From assembly GCA_934155005.1 (NCBI GenBank), contig CAKPGR010000015.1:1-22869 (forward strand): 22,869 nt of DNA, in the 5' to 3' direction. The stretch comes from an uncultured Bacilli bacterium (GTDB lineage Bacteria > Bacillota_I > Bacilli_A > RF39 > UBA660). Below, in pieces: positions 14,830 through 22,846 of this stretch. Each line of letters opens with the position of its first letter. Positions within the stretch are counted from its first letter, which is position 1. The notes beneath the pieces are model-generated. The model had not been told where the DNA came from and made no database searches. It was given only the letters and a program-made list of their open reading frames with translations. The position numbers were made by a program, and so were the translations under genes.

Positions 14830-16108
14830 TCTCTCTTGCTAAACAATATGGATAATTAATTAATTCTATTTTTACATCTATATCTTTATGTAAATCTTCT
14901 TCATTACCTAACATTTTAATATTTAAATAATTACCTGTATGTCCAATTAAATAACCATCTCTATATACCTCAGGTATAAATGTAACATCTTTACCAAGAA
15001 ATTTATTCATATAATCAATTTCTAACTTTTTACTTAATTCTAGTATTTTATGAGTTCTATCTTTTTTTATTTTTTCATCAACTTGATTTAAAAAAGTTGC
15101 TGCTTCTGTTTTATCTCTTTTAGAGTAAGGAAAAACATGTATTTTTGAAAATTTAATTTTATTTATTGTATCTATTGTTTCAGCAAATTCTTCTTCTGTT
15201 TCACCTGGAAAGCCAACTATAAGATCCGTTGTTATTGAAACGTCAGGTCTTAACTTTCTAATTTCTTCAATTTTGCTTATAAATTCTTCTTTATTATATT
15301 TTCTATTCATTCTTTTTAAAACGGTATTTGAACCTGATTGAATAGGAATATGTATATGATTAACAATAACTTTATTATTTTTTATAACATTTAAAACGTC
15401 AATATTTAATTCATTCATCTCAATTGAAGAAATTCTTATTCTTTCTAAGCCTTTTATTTTAACTAAATCATTTAAAAGATCAGCAAATTTATAATCTTCA
15501 AATTCAGCACCATAATTACCTGTATGAATACCAGTTAAAACAATTTCTTTATGGCCATTTAAAACTAAATCATTAACTTCCTTTAATACATCTTCTCTTT
15601 TTTTACTACGAACATTACCTCTTGTATATGGTATAACACAGTAAGAGCAAAAATTATTACATCCATCTTGAATTTTTACAAAGGCTCTTGTTCTATTAAA
15701 GTTATTTAAAGTCATTTCTTCAAATTCTGTATTCATAATATTTTTTACATCAAAAATTGGTTTTTTAGTTTTTAAATATTCATTTATATAAGAAACTATT
15801 TTTGATTTACCAATATTTCCAATTATAATATCAGCTTCTATATTTTCTTTGTTAAATTTTATTTCATTTTGAACTAAACATCCACAAACGACAATAATAG
15901 CTTTTTCATTTTTTCTTTTAGCTTGTCTGATTATCTTAGCAGATTTACTATCTGCCATATTAGTAACCGTACAAGTATTTATAATTGATATATCCGCTTT
16001 TTCATTTGTTGAAACTTGAATAAAACCTGCATTCTTCATCTTATCAATCATTACATTTGACTCATACGTGTTAACTTTACATCCAAGTGTATATATATTA
16101 AATTTCAC
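14822..16108 (-). CDS. mtaB: tRNA t6A37 methylthiotransferase MtaB
   Basis: 428 residues of the radical SAM methylthiotransferase family. The N-terminal UPF0004 domain holds the auxiliary cluster cysteines C10 (TLGCKVN), C46 (INTCTVT) and C77 (CGCL). The radical SAM cluster is C150/C154/C157 (DGCNNFCSYCVIP). A C-terminal TRAM domain spans about 370-428. The TLGCKVN opening and the absence of RimO or MiaB features point to MtaB (YqeV), which converts t6A37 to ms2t6A in tRNAs reading ANN codons. rsmE lies two genes upstream in the same operon, as in Bacillus (yqeU-yqeV), with one extra gene between. The start is GTG at 16108 with ribosome site AGGAAGTGA. The preceding terminator must be partly read through, or an unseen promoter exists. 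Confidence 0.93.
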   Translation of the reverse strand: MKFNIYTLGCKVNTYESNVMIDKMKNAGFIQVSTNEKADISIINTCTVTNMADSKSAKIIRQAKRKNEKAIIVVCGCLVQNEIKFNKENIEADIIIGNIGKSKIVSYINEYLKTKKPIFDVKNIMNTEFEEMTLNNFNRTRAFVKIQDGCNNFCSYCVIPYTRGNVRSKKREDVLKEVNDLVLNGHKEIVLTGIHTGNYGAEFEDYKFADLLNDLVKIKGLERIRISSIEMNELNIDVLNVIKNNKVIVNHIHIPIQSGSNTVLKRMNRKYNKEEFISKIEEIRKLRPDVSITTDLIVGFPGETEEEFAETIDTINKIKFSKIHVFPYSKRDKTEAATFLNQVDEKIKKDRTHKILELSKKLEIDYMNKFLGKDVTFIPEVYRDGYLIGHTGNYLNIKMLGNEEDLHKDIDVKIELINYPYCLAREKK

Positions 16109-16121
16109 TTTATCACTTCCT

Positions 16122-16142
16122 AAAAAAAGGCCTTAAGCCTTT
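16122..16142 (-). terminator. Terminator-like hairpin before mtaB
   Basis: Six-bp stem AAAGGC/GCCTTT, loop TTAAG, then T-run on the minus strand (16122-16128). It lies between the 246-aa membrane-anchored gene and mtaB and may reduce mtaB expression within the operon. Confidence 0.7.
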
Positions 16143-16881
16143 ATAAATTACTTCTAAATTTTTTTAATTCTCTTAGAAAATCATCATTTTTAGCATTTTC
16201 ATTTAATGTTTCATTTGAATTATTTGTTTCATATTCAACATTTTCACCAAAATAACTATCTACATTTAAATCATCATATTTATCATATGCCTTAATTTTT
16301 GGGTAATTAATATGTTCATCCATCTTACCATAGATTGGGGAAATAAAATCAGTATTTTTAAATTTTTTATCTCTCTCTTCCCTTGGTGATTCAATTTTCG
16401 ATATTTTTTTCTTTAAACTATTTTTTAGTATATCTTCTTTTTCTTCTAAATTATCTAATCCATTAATCTCATTAAAATTGATAATTGATTTTCTTTCTTG
16501 TTCTTTTTCATAGTCTTCAACTAATTCTTTATTATCATTAGCTTTAACTAATTCTTTATAACTAATAATAGCATTCTTTTCTTGATCATCTTCAAATTTT
16601 GATATTTCATCTTGTCCTTTTTTTTCTAAGTCACTTTGCATTTTATTTAACATAGCTTCTAAATCAATAGGTTTTTTTTCGGTAGTTGGTTCTATTTTTT
16701 TTACAGTTACTACTTCTTTTCTTGGTTTAGCTTTTACAATATCGTCAAGTAAATCATCTATTTCATCTTGATCAACTTTCTTATCTTTATAAATTATATA
16801 AGCAATAACGCCTATTATTATAAAGAGAACAAAAAAAGATAATATTATTAAAAAATTTGTTGATATCGAAATATTTATCAT
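16141..16881 (-). CDS. Membrane-anchored acidic protein of unknown function, 246 aa
   Basis: One N-terminal membrane helix (about 9-31) is followed by a short basic anchor and a long, charged, probably disordered tail rich in Glu, Asp, Lys and Asn, with helical stretches (LEAMLNKMQSDLEKKGQDEI) and no recognisable catalytic domain. With few positive residues before the helix and a KDKK after it, the tail is predicted to be cytoplasmic. The start at 16881 is preferred over an in-frame ATG at 16914 because GGAGTGAT precedes it and it avoids a 29-bp overlap with rsmE; the gap is then 4 bp. It interrupts the rsmE-mtaB pair seen in Bacillus. Proteins of this shape often act as scaffolds or division-related anchors, but nothing proves this here. 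Confidence 0.7.
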   Translation of the reverse strand: MINISISTNFLIILSFFVLFIIIGVIAYIIYKDKKVDQDEIDDLLDDIVKAKPRKEVVTVKKIEPTTEKKPIDLEAMLNKMQSDLEKKGQDEISKFEDDQEKNAIISYKELVKANDNKELVEDYEKEQERKSIINFNEINGLDNLEEKEDILKNSLKKKISKIESPREERDKKFKNTDFISPIYGKMDEHINYPKIKAYDKYDDLNVDSYFGENVEYETNNSNETLNENAKNDDFLRELKKFRSNL

Positions 16882-16885
16882 ATTA

Positions 16886-17587
16886 TCACTCCATAAATCT
16901 AAAATTAATAGCACTTAAAACAAATAAAGGAACTGTTTCAACACGCATAATACGGTTTCCAAGCGAAATAGGTTTAAAACCAATTTCTTTTAATGTTTCT
17001 TCTTCTAATTTTTCAAGTCCACCTTCTGGACCTATCACTAAATTAATTGTATCATAATTAGACACACAATTCAAAACATTTTTAAGATTTTTGTCTTTTT
17101 CTGTTGTACTACATGTAAACTTATAGCCATCTAATTTTTCTAGTTCTTTAATTTTTAGTACCCCTTTTAATTTTGGAATACTACTTCGATGTGATTGTTC
17201 ACTAGCTTCTTTTAATATTTTGTTCCATCTAATTAGTTTATTTTCCGTTTTATTATTAACTTTTACCATACTTCTTTTAGCTTCATATAGTATTATTTCA
17301 GAAACTCCCATTTCAGTAGCTTTTTGAAAAATGTAATCTAATTTTTGTTCTTTTAAAAGAGGAATAATGATTCTCACCTTAGGAATAAATTCTTCTTGTT
17401 TTTCCAATTTTTTAATTTTTTTCAGTTTAACTTCTCTATCAACATCATAAATAGAACATAAATAAGGTTGATTTAAATAAACTGCTATAACCTCATCATT
17501 ATCTTTCATTCTCATAACATTTTTTACGTGATGCATATCGCTTTCACTTAAAGTAAATGTATCATTATCTACAAAATATCTTTGCAT
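16886..17587 (-). CDS. rsmE: 16S rRNA (uracil-1498-N3)-methyltransferase RsmE
   Basis: 233 residues (family about 240-250). A small PUA-like N-terminal domain (1-70, with SDMHHVKNVMRMK) precedes the SPOUT methyltransferase domain. Its markers are EQSHR (130-134, usually EQ(S/C)xR), the SAM-binding trefoil knot with VIGPEGG (184-190), and LGNRIMRVET (209-218) near the end. It methylates U1498 in the decoding region of 16S rRNA. The usual last motif RTETA reads RVETV here, a mild deviation. It starts 3 bp after the HD gene and ends 4 bp before the next gene, so it is deep in an operon with hemW and mtaB, the same functional neighbourhood as in Bacillus. Confidence 0.92.
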   Translation of the reverse strand: MQRYFVDNDTFTLSESDMHHVKNVMRMKDNDEVIAVYLNQPYLCSIYDVDREVKLKKIKKLEKQEEFIPKVRIIIPLLKEQKLDYIFQKATEMGVSEIILYEAKRSMVKVNNKTENKLIRWNKILKEASEQSHRSSIPKLKGVLKIKELEKLDGYKFTCSTTEKDKNLKNVLNCVSNYDTINLVIGPEGGLEKLEEETLKEIGFKPISLGNRIMRVETVPLFVLSAINFRFME

Positions 17588-17590
17588 AAA

Positions 17591-18166
17591 TCACCCAACT
17601 ATTTCATTATCTTCAAACTTAATATCTAAGAATTTACGACTCGCTAAAAAATCACACATATGTACAAATTTTTGATATTTATTTATAGGTTTAGGTAAAA
17701 CTTCATTTCCTTTATAATCCTTAGTCCATTCACCCATATGAGATTCAACTACATTACAAATAAAATTAATTTCATTATCTGTTAAAGTTAATTTATCTTT
17801 ATTATCTCTAACAAATTTACTTATAACAAGAGGGTGCTCAAAAATAGTATACTCTTGCTTTTCTAGTCCATGTTTTAATCCATCATGAATAAGTAGTGCA
17901 CATATCATTAAATCTTTTTCTTCTTGTCTAAATTTCGATGAAATTGTATTATTACACAAAAGTTCATAAGCAATTCTAACAGCAGCCTTAGTATGTCTTA
18001 CTAATCCACCTTCTCCAAGTGAAAAAGCAGGATGATATTTTCCTGTTGATGAAGCTGGAACAATAAAGAAATAATCTGGTAACATATTTATAATTATTTC
18101 TATATTATCTCTATATTTTTTTGTTTTAATATAACTAAGTTCTTTTAAAAATGCATCTTTTTTCAT
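17591..18166 (-). CDS. HD-domain protein, 191 aa
   Basis: A compact HD domain with H58 (LVRHTKAAVRIAYELL), the H94-D95 pair (IHDGLKHG), H111 (EHPLVISKFV), H143 (ESHMGEW) and D172 (MCDFLASRKF), a full ligand set for a two-metal centre. The layout resembles the HD part of the 3'-5' exoribonuclease YhaM, but no OB domain is present. Substrate unknown; a nucleotide or RNA end is plausible given the operon of RNA-modifying enzymes, which is inference. The ATG overlaps the hemW stop (ATGA) and rsmE follows after 3 bp, so translation is coupled on both sides. It is distinct from the longer HD protein earlier in the window. Confidence 0.78.
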   Translation of the reverse strand: MKKDAFLKELSYIKTKKYRDNIEIIINMLPDYFFIVPASSTGKYHPAFSLGEGGLVRHTKAAVRIAYELLCNNTISSKFRQEEKDLMICALLIHDGLKHGLEKQEYTIFEHPLVISKFVRDNKDKLTLTDNEINFICNVVESHMGEWTKDYKGNEVLPKPINKYQKFVHMCDFLASRKFLDIKFEDNEIVG

Positions 18167-19230
18167 TCCTCACCTATAAAATCTAATAAAATATCATTTG
18201 ATACATATAGTTTATCTTCTGGTATTTTATAAAAATTCCCTTCTTTTATCAAATTTTGAACATTAAATTTTTCCTCTAACTTAATATTAAATTTCTTATA
18301 AAAATCTAGATAATTTACTCCTTCTAATTTTCTAAGCCCTAAAATCATTTCATATTCCATTATATCTTTTTTTTCTAATATTTCTCTATTATAATCATAA
18401 ATTCCATTAATATATTTTGTTATACTTTTAGTATTTGTATATCTAATATTATCTATATAACCACTAGCACCCATTCCAAAACCGTAATACTTTTTATTAT
18501 TCCAATAAGTCATATTATGTTTTGAATAAAAACCTGGTTTACTAAAATTACTAATCTCATAATGAATAAAACCATTTTTCTTTAAAGTATTACAGATTAA
18601 TTCATACATCTTATAATCTAAATCCTCACTTATAGGTTTAAATTTAGAATTATATAATTTAGTATTTGGTTCTAAAATAAGAGAATAAGTTGAAATATGT
18701 TTAATATCAAGCTTTAAAACTTCAGCTAAATCTTTTTTTAAATCATCTATTGTTTCATTTTTTAAAGCATACATCAAATCTATATTAATATTTGTTATAC
18801 CTATTTTTTTAGCATAATTAATTAGCTCTATATTATTTAAATTTCTCTCTAAAAAGTTTAAGTTTTTTTTAGAAAATGACTCTATTCCTATACTTAATCT
18901 ATTTACACCAGCCTTCTTAAATAAATCTAATTTTTCTTTTGTTAGACTATCTAAATTAGCTTCTATTGTATATTCAATATTTCTGTTTTTTTTTAATATA
19001 TTAATTATATTAAATAATCTTTCTAATTCTAATTTATTTAATGAACTTGGTGTCCCACCACCTATATAAATCGTTTTTAAAGTTTCATGTTTGTATCTTG
19101 CTTTTATTTCACGTTCTAAACTACTTAAATATTTATCAATATAACACTTATTATATAGAACCTTTGGAAAATCACAATATGAACAAATCGACTTACAAAA
19201 AGGAATATGAATATAAGCTGATTCTATCAA
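18163..19230 (-). CDS. hemW: Heme chaperone HemW (radical SAM)
   Basis: 355 residues opening with SAYIHIPFCKSICSYCDFPK, the HemW form of the radical SAM CxxxCxxC (C12, C16, C19) followed by aromatic F21. Then come YIGGGTPSSL (SAM binding), IEANLDSLTKEKL, NRLSIGIESF and NIDLMYALKNETIDDL, and a C-terminal winged part (EYEMILGLRKLEGV). HemW binds heme and passes it to respiratory enzymes; it is often mislabelled as oxygen-independent coproporphyrinogen oxidase. No other heme gene is in the window. The start is TTG at 19230, overlapping the stop of the preceding gene (TTGA), with GGGGAA upstream. In Bacillus it lies near the dnaK region, with rsmE and mtaB also near, so the set is a shortened version of that neighbourhood. 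Confidence 0.9.
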   Translation of the reverse strand: MIESAYIHIPFCKSICSYCDFPKVLYNKCYIDKYLSSLEREIKARYKHETLKTIYIGGGTPSSLNKLELERLFNIINILKKNRNIEYTIEANLDSLTKEKLDLFKKAGVNRLSIGIESFSKKNLNFLERNLNNIELINYAKKIGITNINIDLMYALKNETIDDLKKDLAEVLKLDIKHISTYSLILEPNTKLYNSKFKPISEDLDYKMYELICNTLKKNGFIHYEISNFSKPGFYSKHNMTYWNNKKYYGFGMGASGYIDNIRYTNTKSITKYINGIYDYNREILEKKDIMEYEMILGLRKLEGVNYLDFYKKFNIKLEEKFNVQNLIKEGNFYKIPEDKLYVSNDILLDFIGEE

Positions 19231-19640
19231 CGAGAAATTCCCCTATGTGGTTTTCTTTTAAATATTTCTTCAACCCTATTGCATCCACATTTTTCATAAT
19301 ATTTAATAAGTTCTTCACATTTTTCTTGATTAGTTAAATTATCTTTTGAATATTTAAATTCTCCGTATATAGTTTTATAACGATCTAAATATTGTTCTAA
19401 CCAAATTAAAGGCATAATATATCTAAAATCATCTGCTCTTTTATGTTTTTCTTCTAATTCTTTTTCTTTATTTGAAATAACTTCTTGCTTTACTTTTTCA
19501 AGAGTTGTCTTCTTTTTAGTTATATCAATAAATTGAGGATTATCTTTTAAAAATCTTTGATAATCACTTTTATCTTTTTTACCAATTATTTTAAAATAAG
19601 TATCCTCATCTATATAAATAAAATCATTTTCTTTTGTCAT
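19227..19640 (-). CDS. Hypothetical protein, 137 aa
   Basis: Not recognised. The protein begins MTKENDFIYIDEDTYFKIIGKKDKSDYQRFLKDNPQF, then a long charged helix (about 45-70, LEKVKQEVISNKEKELEEKHKRAD), a WLEQYLDRY segment and a C-terminus with YYEKCGCNRVEEIFKRKPHR. It has a mixed alpha-helical, probably soluble fold, without metal or nucleotide motifs beyond the CGC pair. The start at 19640 is preferred over the ATG at 19652 because GGTGGT lies 6 nt before it. It is the first gene of the hemW-rsmE-mtaB operon and is translationally coupled to hemW. A consensus promoter with extended -10 lies just upstream. Confidence 0.72.
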   Translation of the reverse strand: MTKENDFIYIDEDTYFKIIGKKDKSDYQRFLKDNPQFIDITKKKTTLEKVKQEVISNKEKELEEKHKRADDFRYIMPLIWLEQYLDRYKTIYGEFKYSKDNLTNQEKCEELIKYYEKCGCNRVEEIFKRKPHRGISR

Positions 19641-19657
19641 TACAACCACCATTTAAT

Positions 19658-19685
19658 ATTATAACAAAATAAGATATTATTTCAA
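19658..19685 (-). promoter_or_regulatory. Promoter of the hemW-rsmE-mtaB operon
   Basis: -35 TTGAAA (19680-19685), 16-nt spacer, -10 TATAAT (19658-19663) extended by TGT. It lies 18 bp before the first start codon and directly after the cadA terminator. Confidence 0.75.
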
Positions 19686-19696
19686 TTGATTTTAAG

Positions 19697-19724
19697 AAAA
19701 AAAAAGACTTATTTTGTCTTTTTT
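19697..19724 (-). terminator. Terminator after cadA
   Basis: Nine-bp stem AAAAAAGAC/GTCTTTTTT with a 7-nt loop, followed on the minus strand by a T-run (19697-19705). The cadA stop lies in the loop. Confidence 0.85.
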
Positions 19725-21736
19725 AAAATTCTTGTTGTATTTAAAATAGTAAGTAATGTTACTCCAGTGTCAGCAAATACTGCCTGCCACATTGAAGCAA
19801 TACCAAAACTACTTAATATTAAAACTAATATTTTTACTGTTATAGCAAATATTAAATTTTGTTTTATAATATGATTTGTCATTTTAGATATATTAATAGC
19901 GTCTATTATTTTAGATAAATCATCATTCATAATAACAATATCACTAGCCTCAACAGCCGATGCACTACCTATTCCTCCCATTGAAATACCAACATCTGAA
20001 AGTGCAAGTGATGGAGCATCATTGATTCCATCTCCAACAAAAGCTATTTTGTAATCACTATTTTTAATTTCTTGTTCTAACAAGTTATATTTATCACCTG
20101 GAAGTAAAGAATATGATACTTCATCTATTTTAACTTTATCGGCAATATTAAGCGCAACCTCTTTATCGTCTCCTGTAAACATTTTGGTTTTAATATTCAT
20201 CTTCTTTAATGTTGAAATTGTTTCTTTTGCTTCTTTTTTAATACCATCTAAAAGTTCTAGTGAGGCTACTAATTCATTATCAATAATTAAATATATTAAT
20301 CCATTTTTATCTTTTATATCAGCCATTTTATAAGATCCAATTTTAATTTCTTTTTTATCGCTCATATATCTAATACCAATTCCACTTATTTCCTCAAAAT
20401 CATCTAATAAAACAGTTTTATCTTTACCAAATATATTAACAATTGATTTAGCAATTGGATGGTTTGATAAAAGTTCTCCTGATACCAAATACTTTATAGC
20501 CTCTTCTTTACTATAATTTTTAGATAAAATGTTTAATTTATAATCACTAAATGTACCTGTTGTTATAGTTCCTGTTTTATCAAAAATTATTTTATTTACT
20601 TTTGATAATGTGTCTAAATAGTCACTTCCTTTTACTAAAATGCCTTTTTTTGATGAAGCTCCTATTCCTGTAAAATAAGAAAGTGGTACTGAGATCGCTA
20701 TAGCACATGGACATGATACTACTAAAAATACTAAAGCTCTATATAATGCATCATCAATTGATACTTTAAAAATAAGAGGTAAAATAATTAATAACATAAG
20801 AGCTAAAATAATAATAATCGGTGTATAAATTTTAGCAGCTTTGGAAACAAATGTTTCAGTCTTAGCTTTTCTATCAGTTGCTGTTTCAACAAGTTCTAAA
20901 ATTTTATAAACTGTACTATCACTATATTCCTCAGTTACCTTTATTTCAATTAATCCTTTTGTATTAATTGATCCTGATAAAACCAAATCATCTTTTTTAA
21001 CTTTTTTTAGCTTACTTTCACCTGTTAAGGCACTAACATTTAGGAAAGCTGAACCTTTTATAACTACTCCATCAAGAGGTATTTTTTCACCTTGCTTCAC
21101 AACTATAATGTCGCCTATTTTTACACTATCAGGATTAACTAATATTATCTTGTCATCTTTCTTTAAATTAGCGTATTCAGGTTTTATATCCATTAACTCA
21201 CTAATAGATTTTCTTGAATTATTAACTGCTATTTGTTCTAAAATTTTACCTATTTCATATAAAACAATAACCATCAATCCTTCATGAATATTATCTGTAA
21301 AGTAAGCTCCTATACATGATATAGTAACAAGTAAATTTTCATTAATTGTTTTTGATTTAATTAATAACTTAATTGAATTAATAAAAGTTTTATATAAAAG
21401 CAAAATATAACTAATTATAATTAAGTATTTATTTTTAAAGATGAATATTCCAATTAAAGCAAAAATAATTCCTAATATTAACCTTATGATAGAAAAAACT
21501 AACGAGCTTTCTTTTTTTTCTTCATTCATTTCTAAAACGCTTACTTCTGGTTCTACACTATTAATTATTTTAGTAATATATTTTTTTGTATCACTTACAT
21601 TTGTTAAAACAGACACCGTCATTTTAGAAAAATTAACAGTTGCTTTTTCTATATTTTCGTCATTATTTAATTTACATTCAATCTTATTTGCACAATTAGC
21701 ACAATCAAGATTGCTTAATTTATACTTATATTTCAT
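19709..21736 (-). CDS. cadA: Zn2+/Cd2+-exporting P-type ATPase (CadA/ZntA type)
   Basis: 675 residues of the P1B ATPase family. One N-terminal heavy-metal domain has CxxC at C12/C15 (LDCANCANKI). Core motifs are TGES (238-241), the CPC metal site in membrane helix 6 (C342-P-C344), DKTGT with the phosphorylated D386, HP (H426-P427) and GDGINDAP (568-575). The last helices carry K635 and D656 (FADTGVTLL), which with CPC are the mark of the P1B-2 group that exports Zn2+, Cd2+ and Pb2+ rather than Cu+. About eight membrane helices are visible. It overlaps the ArsR-type gene by 11 bp and is controlled with it. Confidence 0.93.
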   Translation of the reverse strand: MKYKYKLSNLDCANCANKIECKLNNDENIEKATVNFSKMTVSVLTNVSDTKKYITKIINSVEPEVSVLEMNEEKKESSLVFSIIRLILGIIFALIGIFIFKNKYLIIISYILLLYKTFINSIKLLIKSKTINENLLVTISCIGAYFTDNIHEGLMVIVLYEIGKILEQIAVNNSRKSISELMDIKPEYANLKKDDKIILVNPDSVKIGDIIVVKQGEKIPLDGVVIKGSAFLNVSALTGESKLKKVKKDDLVLSGSINTKGLIEIKVTEEYSDSTVYKILELVETATDRKAKTETFVSKAAKIYTPIIIILALMLLIILPLIFKVSIDDALYRALVFLVVSCPCAIAISVPLSYFTGIGASSKKGILVKGSDYLDTLSKVNKIIFDKTGTITTGTFSDYKLNILSKNYSKEEAIKYLVSGELLSNHPIAKSIVNIFGKDKTVLLDDFEEISGIGIRYMSDKKEIKIGSYKMADIKDKNGLIYLIIDNELVASLELLDGIKKEAKETISTLKKMNIKTKMFTGDDKEVALNIADKVKIDEVSYSLLPGDKYNLLEQEIKNSDYKIAFVGDGINDAPSLALSDVGISMGGIGSASAVEASDIVIMNDDLSKIIDAINISKMTNHIIKQNLIFAITVKILVLILSSFGIASMWQAVFADTGVTLLTILNTTRILKKTK

Positions 21737-22019
21737 TTACATGTTCACACCCCATTCTAAAAATCTTTGAAACATGATCATCAGCTAAATAGTAATAAAT
21801 CATATTTCCTTTTTTTTCATATTTAACAAGCTTAGCATCTTTTAAAATTCTAAGCTGATGTGAAACTGCTGATTGACTAACATTTATATTGTTAGAGATA
21901 TCACCTACACACATCTTTTCATTCATTAAAATATTTATTATCTTTATTCTTGTTGAATCACCAAATATTTTAAATAATTCAGCTAAATCTATTATTTTAT
22001 CATCATCTAATATAGTCAT
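21726..22019 (-). CDS. ArsR/SmtB-family metal-sensing repressor
   Basis: 97 residues with a winged helix-turn-helix: MCVGDISNNINVSQSAVSHQLRILKDAKLV (recognition helix about 46-61) and a beta wing (KYEKKGNMIYYYL). The C-terminal alpha5 metal site is complete: D80, H82, H93 and E96 with the exact SmtB/CzrA spacing, which senses Zn2+. The alpha3 site of CadC (CVCDI) reads CVGDI, lacking one Cys, so Zn2+ is the likelier inducer; Cys91 next to the alpha5 site could still tune selectivity. It binds DNA without metal and releases it on metal binding. An 8-bp inverted repeat just before the gene is the likely operator. It is coupled to the exporter gene by an 11-bp overlap. Confidence 0.92.
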   Translation of the reverse strand: MTILDDDKIIDLAELFKIFGDSTRIKIINILMNEKMCVGDISNNINVSQSAVSHQLRILKDAKLVKYEKKGNMIYYYLADDHVSKIFRMGCEHVNEI

Positions 22020-22032
22020 ATATACCCTCCAC

Positions 22033-22054
22033 TATATGAATATTTGTTCATATA
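22033..22054. promoter_or_regulatory. ArsR/SmtB-type operator
   Basis: Perfect inverted repeat TATATGAA-TATTTG-TTCATATA, close to the known 12-2-12 ATATGAAca...TTCATAT operator of SmtB/CzrA/CadC repressors. It covers the expected transcription start just downstream of the -10, so bound repressor would block initiation. Confidence 0.85.
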
Positions 22055-22059
22055 TTAAT

Positions 22060-22089
22060 ATTATATGTTACAAAAGATATTTTAGTCAA
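22060..22089 (-). promoter_or_regulatory. Promoter of the metal-efflux operon
   Basis: -35 TTGACT (22084-22089), 18-nt spacer, -10 TATAAT (22060-22065). The operator follows at once. Confidence 0.8.
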
Positions 22090-22090
22090 C

Positions 22091-22122
22091 AAAAAAATAA
22101 AAGATTTTAATTTCTTTTATTT
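22091..22122 (-). terminator. Terminator after the surface-protein gene
   Basis: Nine-bp stem AAATAAAAG/CTTTTATTT (22095-22103 with 22114-22122), 10-nt loop, T-run on the minus strand. The stop codon is in the stem. Confidence 0.75.
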
Positions 22123-22773
22123 TATTCCACGAATATAATAAATTTTTCTTGGTGAATATAATAAAGGGTTTTGATGAACCGTCGCAATTGCTCCACCATT
22201 AGCATAAACTTTATTATTTATAAAATCTGATGTTTCAATAAGTTCATAAACAAAACCACTATTTAAAATTGTTAAACTAGTATTGGAATTTATCTTAGCA
22301 TATCCATAATCTATACTTATTGATTGATGTGTATCTGTTAAATTAACACCTGTTCCTAAACCACCCCAGTACATATATTTATCAGAAATTCTAATTATGG
22401 TAGTAGTTACTGGTCCTCCAATAATTAACATATTATAATTCTCATAACTATCAGATAATGTTATTGTATCTCCTATTACTGCTTCACCTTTCCAAAGTGT
22501 TGTTACAACGCTTTTATTTTCTAAATTTGATACTTTTGTTTCTAAACTTTTTAATCTTTTTTCTACTTCTTCGTTACTATCAGCTATACTATATAATTCA
22601 TCGAGTGAATCTTGAAGCGTAGCGTTACTTCCTAGTCCAGATCCTGTTGGAGCATTTACTGATACATCACTTGCATAAAATTTTGTTCCTGCATATACGC
22701 TAATACTTCCTAATAATAATCCTATTATTATTCCAAATATATTCTTCTTTATTAAGTTTAAAACTTTCTTCAT
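22117..22773 (-). CDS. Surface-anchored protein with coiled-coil stalk
   Basis: 218 residues. A basic N-terminus and one hydrophobic helix (about 11-28) form a membrane anchor or uncleaved signal. A short motif follows (FYASDVSVNAPTGSGLGSN with ATLQDSLDELYSIA, about 32-64), of a kind I associate with surface proteins of gut Bacillota. A heptad coiled coil spans about 66-88 (EEVEKRLKSLETKVSNLENK). The C-terminal domain (about 92-218, starting LWKGEAVIGDTITLSDSY) is beta-rich and resembles receptor-binding or tail-fibre tips of phages; I infer a trimeric stalk with a head. The start is supported by AGGAAGGAT. It is a single-gene unit with its own leader. No cell-wall sorting motif is present. 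A phage origin of the tip is possible, though no other phage gene is nearby. Confidence 0.75.
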   Translation of the reverse strand: MKKVLNLIKKNIFGIIIGLLLGSISVYAGTKFYASDVSVNAPTGSGLGSNATLQDSLDELYSIADSNEEVEKRLKSLETKVSNLENKSVVTTLWKGEAVIGDTITLSDSYENYNMLIIGGPVTTTIIRISDKYMYWGGLGTGVNLTDTHQSISIDYGYAKINSNTSLTILNSGFVYELIETSDFINNKVYANGGAIATVHQNPLLYSPRKIYYIRGIK

Positions 22774-22793
22774 ATAATTAATCCTTCCTATAC

Positions 22794-22818
22794 AAAAAAA
22801 AGAGGGTTTTGTACCCCC
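22794..22818 (-). terminator. Terminator-like hairpin with G-run stem in the leader
   Basis: On the minus strand GGGGG (22814-22818) pairs with CCCTC (22802-22806, one G-U) around TACAAAA, followed by eight T (22794-22801). The left arm lies in a run of nine G (22814-22822), so it can pair in several registers. It may end an upstream off-window transcript or attenuate this gene. Confidence 0.55.
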
Positions 22819-22846
22819 CCCCGACTTTGAAATTTTTTTATCTCTC

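Noticed and set aside
2540..22110. Plus-strand open frames (2540-2773, 7497-7709, 7776-7967, 8717-8929, 16857-17057, 19041-19337, 19686-19874, 21441-21770, 21889-22110)
   Set aside because: All lie opposite well-supported minus-strand genes, lack ribosome sites or family likeness, and read as antisense shadows of A+T-rich coding DNA.
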